A model generated the notes under the pieces. That model made no database searches. It was not told where the DNA came from and was given only the letters and a program-made list of their open reading frames with translations. A program made the position numbers and the translations under genes. From the NCBI GenBank assembly GCA_049609065.1, contig JBMYYE010000132.1, positions 1 to 5,187 of the forward strand: a DNA stretch of 5,187 nucleotides, given 5' to 3'. This stretch comes from JBMYYE01 sp049609065 (GTDB lineage: Bacteria; Pseudomonadota; Alphaproteobacteria; Rhodobacterales; Rhodobacteraceae). Numbering within the stretch: position 1 is the stretch's first letter; each line of letters opens with the position of its first letter. Positions 1 to 5,187 of this stretch are shown here, piece by piece.

Positions 1-34
1 CAGCAATGGCTGCCCCTTTAAAGGTATGTCGCAT
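1..34 (-). CDS. dctP: 5' end of probable TRAP transporter solute-binding protein (DctP), cut by window edge
   Basis: Only the first 11 codons are visible, read leftward from an ATG at 34-32: MRHTFKGAAIA. A strong ribosome binding site, GGGAGG (complement of 41-46), lies 6 nt before the ATG, which makes this a real start rather than a chance ATG. The residues are a short basic stretch (Arg2, His3, Lys6) followed by a small hydrophobic run, as at the beginning of a Sec signal peptide. It follows dctBD on the same strand, where many alphaproteobacteria carry dctPQM, encoding a periplasmic binding protein and two membrane subunits of a tripartite carboxylate transporter. That it is a secreted protein is a fair reading of the sequence. 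That it is DctP is inferred from the neighbours, since too little is present to recognise the family. Confidence 0.5.
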   Translation of the reverse strand, partial: MRHTFKGAAIA

Positions 35-40
35 GAGGTT

Positions 41-46
41 CCTCCC
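41..46 (-). promoter_or_regulatory. ribosome binding site of the edge gene (dctP)
   Basis: The minus strand reads GGGAGG followed by 6 nt (AACCTC) and an ATG. It is the strongest Shine-Dalgarno match of any gene here and fixes the start at position 34. dctB and dctD have much poorer sites, which fits a binding protein made in far larger amounts than its regulators. Confidence 0.7.
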
Positions 47-56
47 AGAAAGTGCG

Positions 57-68
57 AATATAAATATA
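57..68 (-). promoter_or_regulatory. possible -10 region(s) of an activator-dependent promoter for dctP
   Basis: The minus strand shows two abutting TATATT hexamers (68-63 and 62-57), each one mismatch from TATAAT. No TTGACA-like -35 lies 15-19 nt upstream of either, as is common where an activator is needed. Initiation from the first would give a leader of about 20 nt carrying the ribosome binding site, with the palindrome at 131-154 centred roughly 85 nt upstream of the start point. The call is inferred from position and base composition, and AT-rich hexamers also arise by chance. Confidence 0.25.
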
Positions 69-130
69 CGGCTCAGTATGGCGGGTCCTGCGCGGCTGCC
101 TATGAAGGAAATTGCATGGGGTTTGGGATT

Positions 131-154
131 TGCCCTGCGGATTTCCGCAGGGCA
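131..154. promoter_or_regulatory. perfect palindrome between dctD and dctP, likely DctD binding site
   Basis: The arms TGCCCTGCGG (131-140) and CCGCAGGGCA (145-154) are perfectly complementary around ATTT. The minus strand therefore carries the symmetrical core TGCGGAAATCCGCA. From memory, this core closely matches the dyad sites bound by rhizobial DctD upstream of dctA; I cannot check that here. It sits 4 bp past the dctD stop codon and about 97-120 bp before the dctP start, a sensible place for an activator site. A transcript hairpin is also possible, but neither strand has a T-run after the stem, so a classical intrinsic terminator is unlikely. Only one such site is visible, whereas dctA promoters usually have two. 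Confidence 0.5.
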
Positions 155-158
155 GGGG

Positions 159-1499
159 TCACAGCAAAGCGTCTTTGTCGAGACCAAGTTTGACGATTTT
201 TTCGTTCAATGTTCGCCGCCCGATCCCCAAGGCTTCTGAGGCGGCATCCATGCGTCCTTCGTGGGCTTGGATGGCCTTGGCAATAAGTTCACGTTCGAAA
301 ACAGCGACGGCTTCTCTTAAAGTGCTGGGGATGTCATCGAGGTGCTGATCTGCTTCAATCGCTTGGGTGATTGATCCGCCACCGCGGCGGGCCGCGAGGA
401 CACGGCGTTCGCAGACATTGCGCAATTCGCGAACATTTCCGGGCCAATCATGGGTCAAAAGTGCTGCGAGTTCTTCTTGTTCTATTTCTGGCACGGCCAA
501 TTCGTAAATCTGCGCATAATGTTCAAGAAAATGCCGCGCCAAAAGCCCAAGATCATCACGGCGTTTTCGAAGGGCAGGGAGGCCCAAAACAACGGTGTTG
601 ATACGAAACAAAAGATCCGGCCGTAAACGGCCATCCCGCACGGCGTCTTGGATGTCTTCGCTTGTGGCGGAAATGACCCGAAACTCGGCCTTAATGGCGT
701 TTGAGCCGCCAACTGGTAGCACGTGTTTGTCCTCTAAAACCCGTAGGAGTTTGGCTTGAACCGCCACAGGGCAAGAACAGATTTCATCCAAGAAAAGCGT
801 TCCGCCAGAGGCACGAACCAAGCGACCTTCGCTTTGGCCTGCCACGCCAAACATTTCGGCTTCAAATGTATCAGGCGAAAGGGCGGCACAGTTAAGCGCA
901 AGAAAAGGCGCCTGACCGTCGCTTCCAAGATCATGAAGCGCATGGGCCACGAGCTCTTTGCCAGTGCCTGTTTCTCCGGTGATCAGGACCGCGGCCTGTG
1001 TGCTGGCCAAATCTGTAATATCTTGCCTGAGCAAAGTGACCTCTGGGCTATGCCCGAGCAAAATGCGATCCAGCCCAGATAGCCGCAAGAGGCGCTCTTT
1101 GAGGCGCGCATTGTCGCGCCGCATGCGGTTTTGTTCCGCAGCATGGGTCAAAATGCTCAACAAACGGCGCGGCTCATAGGGTTTTTCCACAAAGCTATAG
1201 GCCCCGCCTTGCATGGCTTCGACGGCCATCGGGATGTCCCCATGAGCGGATATCAAAACCAGTGGCGGTGACGTGGTTTCATCCAGCGTCGCCAGAAGCT
1301 CCATCCCAGTCATGCCCGGCATGCGCATGTCTGATAAAATCACATCAGGGGGGGCATCAGCCAATTTTCCAGCCACCACAGTGGCCCGTGCCACGGCTTC
1401 CACCTGCCAGCCAGCGGCTTCCAGTAAATCCACCAAAGATTGGCGCATGGATTTATCATCATCTACGACGAGAACGCTTTTGGGGCGCGTATCTTCCAT
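159..1499 (-). CDS. dctD: C4-dicarboxylate response regulator DctD, NtrC-type but lacking GAFTGA
   Basis: This 446-residue cytoplasmic regulator is the partner of DctB. The receiver domain (about 7-120) has acidic residues Asp13/Asp14, phosphoacceptor Asp57, Ser84 and Lys106. The AAA+ domain (about 148-370) has Walker A GETGTGKE (175-182), LNCAAL (202-207), Walker B LFLDE (235-239), arginine fingers Arg293 and Arg299, and WPGNVREL (352-359). A Fis-type helix-turn-helix ends the protein (about 415-440, GRRTLNEKIVKLGL), as in DctD. The L1 loop is missing: only 13 residues separate EMFG (215-218) from GGTLFLDE (232-239), where sigma-54 activators have about 21 including GAFTGA. Sensor I reads SATS instead of the usual ATN. 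The ATG lies 5 nt past the dctB stop, and its GAGG ribosome site sits inside the end of dctB at a long spacing of about 13 nt, suggesting translational coupling. The family call is firm. The C4-dicarboxylate role is inferred from DctB and the following probable transporter gene. Confidence 0.88.
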   Translation of the reverse strand: MEDTRPKSVLVVDDDKSMRQSLVDLLEAAGWQVEAVARATVVAGKLADAPPDVILSDMRMPGMTGMELLATLDETTSPPLVLISAHGDIPMAVEAMQGGAYSFVEKPYEPRRLLSILTHAAEQNRMRRDNARLKERLLRLSGLDRILLGHSPEVTLLRQDITDLASTQAAVLITGETGTGKELVAHALHDLGSDGQAPFLALNCAALSPDTFEAEMFGVAGQSEGRLVRASGGTLFLDEICSCPVAVQAKLLRVLEDKHVLPVGGSNAIKAEFRVISATSEDIQDAVRDGRLRPDLLFRINTVVLGLPALRKRRDDLGLLARHFLEHYAQIYELAVPEIEQEELAALLTHDWPGNVRELRNVCERRVLAARRGGGSITQAIEADQHLDDIPSTLREAVAVFERELIAKAIQAHEGRMDAASEALGIGRRTLNEKIVKLGLDKDALL

Positions 1500-1504
1500 A
1501 ATAG

Positions 1505-3226
1505 TTATCCATCCTCTGGGGTGATTGAAGGGAAGGTGATCCGGAACGCTGCGCCGCCTTTTGTGCGATCGCGTGCTGTCATCGTGCCCTCATGATCATT
1601 GACAATACTGGCTGAAATCGCAAGCCCCAGCCCCATGCCGCGCCCGCTTTCACGGGTTGTGACAAAGGGTTCTTGTAGATCGGCCAAAGTGGCAGAGCCG
1701 AGGCCATGACCATTGTCGATGATTTCCACCCAGACGGTGTCGTGTTCCACGCCAGTGTGCACATCGATCACAGGATCCGTGCTGTCTTCGGTTGCATCAA
1801 TTGCATTGCGCAAGAGATTGGTCATCACTTGTTCAATCCGAAGCTGAATGCCCCGAATTTGCACCGGATGGTCCGGAAAATGGAGACGCACACGGGTGTT
1901 TGAATGATCTAAATTCGGCGCAACAAGATCAAGAGACACCCGAATAGCATCATTTAAATCAATGACTTTAAAGTCTTCGGTGGTCGATGTGGCAAAAAAC
2001 TTCAATTGCCGCGTGATGCCTTCCATCCGATCAACAAGGCCACCGATATGGCTGCTCAATTTGCTTTGGGCAGCACCACCCATTTCAGAGGCCACCAGAT
2101 GATTGCGCATGGCGGCAATGGGTTGCCCCAATTCATGGGTGACGGAGGCCGCCAATCGGCCAAGGGCGGCCAAGCGGCTGGCACTTTCGAGTTCGTTTTG
2201 CGTGCGTTTTAAACGACGTTCGGCGGTCATGCGTTCTTTGACTTCTTTTGCCAAGTGTTGGTTGGCCAGCCGCAGGTCCGCTTCTTCGCGTTCTGAGCGC
2301 CGCAGTTCAATATCGACGCGGCGGGCCCGTTGAATTTGGAGGGCATTGAAGGCGATTGTCGCAAGAATAACAACAATTGCGGTCACCAACCACGCGCGTG
2401 TGAGGGCCTGATCAGCATTGGCAAAGAAGTGGAGGGCCCAATTATGGGGGAGGTCGCGCGCCACCAGATGTAAGGGCTCAGCCCCAGAAATCTGGGCGCG
2501 CTGATTTGAGGAAACTGACCAATCGAGCAGGGCGAGATCTTGTCCGGAAAACTGTCTGGCGTCTATGATTTCTTGCCTGCGTGCGTTTGAAAGTGGCGCG
2601 AGAAGTTTGTAGCGCCATGCAGGATCAGACGCGAGAAGCACAACGCCATCTTGGTTGGCGAGAAACACCTGTTCCCCTGAGGCGAGCCAGTTTTCTTCGA
2701 GATCTGACATGTCGATTTTGATCGCGATCACCCCCCAAAGCGTATTCTGATCATCGTAGATTGCATCCGCAATGAAATATCCTGGCAAACCCGTTGTGGC
2801 CCCGATGGCGTAAAACCGTCCCTGTTTTCCTTTGAGCGCATCTTGGAAATAGGGGCGGAAGGCGTAGTTTTGCCCGACAAAGCTGTTGGCGTCGCGGTGG
2901 TTTGATGTGGCAATGGTCACCCCGTTGGGCGCGATCAAATAAATGGCGTCTAGGCCTGCTTGTGCCGCGAAATCCTCCAACCGCATATTGAGCTGCTCGG
3001 TCGCGCCGCCACGGGCTGTTTCAATAACAATGGGATCGCGCGCCAGCACGTAGGTCAGGTGGGAAAAACGTTCCAATTCGCCCGCCACTGAACTTTGATA
3101 AAGCGAAAGGCGGCCTTGCGCTTTCGTGAGTTCTTCGGATTGAAAATACCCGTAGGAAACTCTAAAAACGCAAATCGCGACAACTACTGTCACGATCATT
3201 GGATGTACAAGTGAGCGAAATCGCAT
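1505..3226 (-). CDS. dctB: C4-dicarboxylate sensor histidine kinase DctB
   Basis: This is a 573-residue inner-membrane kinase. Transmembrane helix 1 is at about 9-26 and helix 2 at about 279-298, with a periplasmic tandem PAS-like (Cache) sensor between them. The sensor contains FRPYF (123-127) and GYFIADAIYD (149-158), typical of DctB ligand domains. A charged helical linker (about 300-348, probable coiled coil) follows. The kinase core has the H-box THELGQPIAA with phosphoacceptor His364, N-box NLLRNAIDA (470-478), G1 DNGHGLG (504-510), F-box EPF (519-521) and G2 GRGMGLGLAI (528-537). All catalytic motifs are intact, and the length is normal for DctB. The predicted job is to sense a periplasmic dicarboxylate and phosphorylate Asp57 of DctD. 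The ATG at 3226 is preceded only by a weak TGAG; an internal ATG at codon 10 has no better site and would cut into helix 1, so the longer start is kept. The true ligand could be another carboxylate. Confidence 0.88.
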   Translation of the reverse strand: MRFRSLVHPMIVTVVVAICVFRVSYGYFQSEELTKAQGRLSLYQSSVAGELERFSHLTYVLARDPIVIETARGGATEQLNMRLEDFAAQAGLDAIYLIAPNGVTIATSNHRDANSFVGQNYAFRPYFQDALKGKQGRFYAIGATTGLPGYFIADAIYDDQNTLWGVIAIKIDMSDLEENWLASGEQVFLANQDGVVLLASDPAWRYKLLAPLSNARRQEIIDARQFSGQDLALLDWSVSSNQRAQISGAEPLHLVARDLPHNWALHFFANADQALTRAWLVTAIVVILATIAFNALQIQRARRVDIELRRSEREEADLRLANQHLAKEVKERMTAERRLKRTQNELESASRLAALGRLAASVTHELGQPIAAMRNHLVASEMGGAAQSKLSSHIGGLVDRMEGITRQLKFFATSTTEDFKVIDLNDAIRVSLDLVAPNLDHSNTRVRLHFPDHPVQIRGIQLRIEQVMTNLLRNAIDATEDSTDPVIDVHTGVEHDTVWVEIIDNGHGLGSATLADLQEPFVTTRESGRGMGLGLAISASIVNDHEGTMTARDRTKGGAAFRITFPSITPEDG

Positions 3227-3281
3227 GCACTCAGTTGGTCAAATATTTACGAGAAAGCAAGTAAATAATTGCTGGGCCTAT

Positions 3282-3449
3282 TTAATGGGATGGGTTGAAG
3301 TATTGATCACTTAGAAAGACCCAAGCCACACTTTGATGGATACTCTCTAAGATGCCACTGCCAGGCTCTGGTCGAAAAATTGTGACGACCAAAGCGCGAT
3401 GATACAGTGTTGAAGTCCAATTTGTGGCGGAGAAGCAGGGAGGCTCCAT
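3282..3449 (-). other. short open frame of unknown status, 55 codons
   Basis: The frame starts with ATG at 3449-3447 (MEPPCFSATNW...) and ends at TAA (3284-3282), 55 bp before the dctB start, on the same strand as dctB. It has no ribosome binding site, a TAA lies two codons upstream of the ATG in the same frame, and it contains the inverted repeat at 3365-3395. I do not recognise the product, which has no signal peptide or clear domain. It is more likely chance reading in the dctB leader than a gene. Confidence 0.12.
3365..3395. repeat. imperfect inverted repeat, 10-bp arms
   Basis: The arms are GCTCTGGTCG (3365-3374) and CGACCAAAGC (3386-3395), matching at 9 of 10 positions around an 11-nt loop. 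In a leftward (minus) transcript the mismatch becomes a G-U pair, so the full stem could form in the long leader of dctB. No T-run follows the stem, so it does not look like a terminator. An operator or a leader RNA structure is possible. Confidence 0.4.
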
Positions 3450-3489
3450 TAATTATATAAGTATTTGATTTGATTGAGTTTTGAGGGGC

Positions 3490-3514
3490 GAAGTGAACTC
3501 TATTGTTTCACTTC
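3490..3514. repeat. perfect 8-bp inverted repeat, operator-like
   Basis: GAAGTGAA (3490-3497) and TTCACTTC (3507-3514) are exact reverse complements separated by 9 bp, so the half-sites are about 17 bp centre to centre, less than two helical turns. It lies in the AT-rich part of the gene-poor stretch and only 5 bp from a second palindrome. The geometry suits a dimeric DNA-binding protein, but no gene close by obviously uses it. Confidence 0.4.
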
Positions 3515-3519
3515 ATGGT

Positions 3520-3532
3520 ATACTAATAGTAT
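3520..3532. repeat. 13-bp perfect palindrome ATACTAATAGTAT
   Basis: ATACTA (3520-3525) and TAGTAT (3527-3532) are perfectly symmetrical around a central A. The left arm overlaps a -10-like TATACT (3519-3524) on the plus strand, with no good -35 at 17 bp. A protein bound here would cover that hexamer. It may equally be a chance AT-rich palindrome. Confidence 0.35.
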
Positions 3533-3648
3533 CAAGTTCTCAAAGTGTATCTTCTTAATAAGCTGCAGTGTAGATAAGTGTTTTGGCATTTCTGTTTCGT
3601 CAATGGAGCATCCATAGCGGAAAGCGTTTTGTTCGCGCGGCAATGTAG

Positions 3649-3840
3649 CTTGAGGCATTGCTTAGCACAGCGTCATCCCAAGAGGCCAAGGCATTGGTCG
3701 CGGAGATATGCACACGACAGTCTGATCCAGAGAACGATGAATTTGTCATCCAACGCGCCAATGCGTTCGCTGAACGCTACTTTATGGGAAAGACTCGTCT
3801 TGTGATTATAGCTGCCAGAAATAAAGGGTTCGCGGGATAG
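3649..3840 (+). pseudogene. possible gene remnant, unrecognised
   Basis: This is an open stretch of 63 codons from just after a TAG (3646-3648) to the TAG at 3838-3840. Its only early start is TTG at 3658, with no ribosome binding site. The reading has protein-like composition (for example AKALVAEICTRQ, then RANAFAERYFMGKTRLVI), unlike the other frames nearby. Just upstream a different frame reads NGASIAESVLFARQC (about 3600-3644), so a frameshift may have split a longer rightward gene. I do not recognise a family and assign no function. A chance open frame remains quite possible. Confidence 0.2.
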
Positions 3841-4110
3841 CCTGGGCGGAAAGCGGACGTTTGCTGAGGATGCGAACTGATCGTGCCGTGATTTTGATGG
3901 TTGAAATCCTAGGCGTTCGGCTTGCTATGGTTTTCTAGAAAGAAAGCATCAAACCGTAGATCGTAGGATATGTCTGAATTATCCGAGTATCCATCTCATT
4001 GGTAAACCGATCTGGGGTGCCAACCTTCGCACAACAAATCCGCAATCTCTTTCAGTTTTCCTAGGACGAACAGCGCCATCAAATTGTCGGGCTAGCCTTG
4101 GGAGGGATGC

Positions 4111-5139
4111 TCACATAATTGGCATTTTTGGGGGGGATGCGAGCTTCTTAAGTGTATACCCGGTATTTTTGCGGCAAAACTCGCTTAGAGCGCGCATGGA
4201 CGAAAAGCCAAGTTCATCTGCCATATGATCCCCGTATTCCATGCGCGATAAATGGACCAGAACGTATTCTAGGCGCGCTTCAGAAACGATGTCTTTGTAG
4301 CGTAAGTCATGAGCTTTCAAGCGCCGCAAAATGGAGCTTCGCGAGATGTCCAACTTTGAGGCTGCCATGTCGACCGAAAGAACTTCGGGAAAGCTATCTG
4401 AGACCAGCTTTCTTAAGCTAAGCAAAGTCTGATCCGTTGCGGCAGGCAAACGGGCCGTGCGGTGAATTTCATCAAGCAACACTTTGTTCAGTTGATCGTT
4501 TCGGAAGCCCACGCTTTGCCCAACAAGCGAGTAAGGGTAGAGGAAATGGGCTTCGTCAGCAGATAGCCCGAACTCGACATTGGCGGTTGTGAGTTCCTGC
4601 AGTGTTTTGGAGTATTTGCTTTCTGGAATACTCGTTTTATATGTGATCAATTTTGTTTCTTCAGGAAGGTGCCGTCGGTAAAATGCGGAATCCCCCAAAA
4701 TTAGAAACATCATCAAAATGCTCCAGTGCCTGTCTTGAATCCTGATCGCTGGTCGAACTCTTACGATCAATCCCTCAGCAACGGTATCGAAGCTGGCTGT
4801 GAACACCGGAAGATATGCGGTGTCCGCCGCGAATAGATCTCGGAGGGCGGTTGCGATGTTGACGCTGGTCTCAACATACGACGTCAACAGTTGATGTGTG
4901 CCGTAATGCCATAGGCTGGTCGCAAGCAATGGCCAGTGCTCTCCGATCCGTCGGTCTGCGATGTCGAATGCAGCTGTAAGTTCGTCGAGCGTCAACTCTC
5001 TTTGCAGATCAGAAGGCTCTGGAAGATCATCTTTTAACAACGTCCCGAATTGGTTTCTGAACTGCACTCGAAGAAATGCAGGTAATACAACCTTGGGGGG
5101 GGAATTTTTTGGCATGCAAAAATTTAGGGCACCCCCCAT
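4111..5139 (-). CDS. AraC-family transcriptional regulator with OruR/arabinose-binding-like N-terminal domain
   Basis: This is a 342-residue soluble DNA-binding regulator, of normal length for the family. Residues about 18-200 resemble the arabinose-binding-like domain of OruR-type AraC proteins (LWHYGTHQLLTSYVETS and the following segment). The C-terminal AraC/XylS domain has a first helix-turn-helix (about 254-296, DMAASKLDISRSSILRRLKA) and a second (about 302-333) with the family signature MADELGFSSMRALSEF and NTGYTLKKL. The effector and targets cannot be read from the sequence. The start is uncertain: ATG at 5139 is used here, a TTG lies directly before it at 5142, and ATG at 5115 is an alternative; none has a good ribosome site. 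The sense strand has C8 in codons 13-15 (complement of 5095-5102) and C7 in codons 335-337 (4130-4136), both prone to slippage. The gene stands alone, far from dctB, with no sign of a shared operon. Confidence 0.82.
   Translation of the reverse strand: MGGALNFCMPKNSPPKVVLPAFLRVQFRNQFGTLLKDDLPEPSDLQRELTLDELTAAFDIADRRIGEHWPLLATSLWHYGTHQLLTSYVETSVNIATALRDLFAADTAYLPVFTASFDTVAEGLIVRVRPAIRIQDRHWSILMMFLILGDSAFYRRHLPEETKLITYKTSIPESKYSKTLQELTTANVEFGLSADEAHFLYPYSLVGQSVGFRNDQLNKVLLDEIHRTARLPAATDQTLLSLRKLVSDSFPEVLSVDMAASKLDISRSSILRRLKAHDLRYKDIVSEARLEYVLVHLSRMEYGDHMADELGFSSMRALSEFCRKNTGYTLKKLASPPKMPIM
5095..5102 (-). repeat. C8 homopolymer tract inside the araC-type gene, near its start
   Basis: The plus strand has eight consecutive G (5095-5102), read as C8 in the sense strand across codons Ser13-Pro14-Pro15. 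It lies downstream of all three candidate start codons, so gain or loss of one base would shift the frame before the family homology begins. The sense strand also has G6 right after the first ATG (complement of 5132-5137). Confidence 0.6.
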
Positions 5140-5151
5140 CAAACCGAATTC

Positions 5152-5187
5152 TTAGGTCAGATAGAGCGGTGGCTCTTCTCCATATTG
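5152..5187 (-). other. possible C-terminal end of an upstream gene
   Basis: From the right edge the minus strand stays open for 11 codons (QYGEEPPLYLT) and then stops with TAA at 5154-5152, 12 bp before the ATG used for the araC-type gene. It could be the tail of a leftward gene in tandem. A second frame in the same bases gives a nine-codon mini-frame (ATG 5183 to TGA 5157). With so few codons neither can be distinguished from chance. The same bases hold a small hairpin, AGAGC/GCTCT at 5163-5176. Confidence 0.15.

Larger units (their letters stand above)
3227..4110. other. 884-bp gene-poor, AT-richer stretch between dctB and the araC-type gene
   Basis: No open frame here looks like a recognisable protein. 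The longest are 55-75 codons on both strands, lack Shine-Dalgarno sites and are broken by stops in every frame. The base composition is visibly richer in A+T than dctBD, most clearly around 3447-3535. The dctB promoter should lie in the left part, reading leftward, but I cannot pick a convincing -35/-10 pair. The minus strand does carry a perfect TATAAT (complement of 3452-3457) without a good -35, about 225 bp from dctB. Three inverted repeats lie between 3365 and 3532 and are listed separately. No tRNA, IS ends or target duplications were seen. The most economical reading is decayed or accessory DNA plus regulatory sequence. Confidence 0.5.

Noticed and set aside
119..134. Sigma-54-like promoter on the plus strand (GG at 120-121, TTGC at 130-133)
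   Set aside because: The spacing fits, but the -24 half lacks CAC, it runs into the 3' end of dctD on the wrong strand, and no rightward gene follows.
131..154. Intrinsic terminator of dctD
   Set aside because: The stem is strong, but neither strand has a T-run after it (AATCCCAAAC leftward, GGGGTCACAG rightward), and the next gene lies downstream on the same strand. An operator fits better.
756..1082. Plus-strand open frame of 108 codons
   Set aside because: It lies entirely inside dctD on the opposite strand, resembles no protein, and is explained by the codon pattern of dctD.
3578..3805. Plus-strand open frame of 75 codons starting at GTG
   Set aside because: No ribosome site; its second half reads as an out-of-frame copy of the more protein-like frame ending at 3840 (rich in Arg, Ser and Leu).
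3617..3855. Direct repeat GCGGAAAGCG at 3617-3626 and 3846-3855
   Set aside because: A single 10-bp repeat in about 900 bp is close to chance expectation, and the flanks show no IS ends or target duplication.
3870..3938. Plus-strand mini-frame of 22 codons starting MRTDRAVILMVEI
   Set aside because: A GAGG overlaps the ATG too closely to be a ribosome site, and no following gene would make it a leader peptide.
3932..3941. Palindrome TTTCTAGAAA
   Set aside because: Short, does not extend outward, and has no nearby gene start; not distinguishable from chance.

Overview
The window looks like a chromosomal piece of an alphaproteobacterium, most likely Rhodobacteraceae (Roseobacter-type). This rests on the style of the DctB/DctD proteins, the moderate GC content, and a DctD-like regulator lacking the sigma-54 contact loop, a trait I know from Rhodobacter NtrC. 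No rRNA or other taxonomic marker is present, so the assignment is an inference.

Left part (1-3226), all on the minus strand: a C4-dicarboxylate-type sensing and uptake locus in the order dctB (sensor kinase, 3226-1505), dctD (response regulator, 1499-159), then the first 11 codons of a probable TRAP solute-binding protein gene (dctP, 34-1) running off the left edge. dctB and dctD are separated by 5 nt and must be co-transcribed. The 124-bp gap between dctD and dctP holds a perfect 10-bp-arm palindrome with the core TGCGGAAATCCGCA. It resembles the DctD upstream activating site as I remember it. The gap also holds two abutting TATATT hexamers and a strong ribosome binding site. The model: DctB senses a periplasmic carboxylate, phosphorylates DctD, and DctD switches on the uptake genes. 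The DctD here has its phosphoacceptor, Walker A/B and arginine fingers, but the GAFTGA loop is cleanly deleted, and I see no -24/-12 promoter before dctP. The circuit may therefore work with a sigma-70-type polymerase.

Middle (3227-4110): about 880 bp with no convincing gene and visibly richer in A+T. It contains several short open frames without good ribosome binding sites, and three inverted repeats, two of them side by side at 3490-3532. It reads as decayed or accessory DNA plus the dctB upstream region.

Right part (4111-5187): an AraC-family regulator on the minus strand with an OruR/arabinose-binding-like N-terminal domain and a C-terminal double helix-turn-helix. It carries runs of C8 near its start and C7 near its end. 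Its target genes are not in view. Nothing in the window is an RNA gene, CRISPR array or recognisable intact mobile element.
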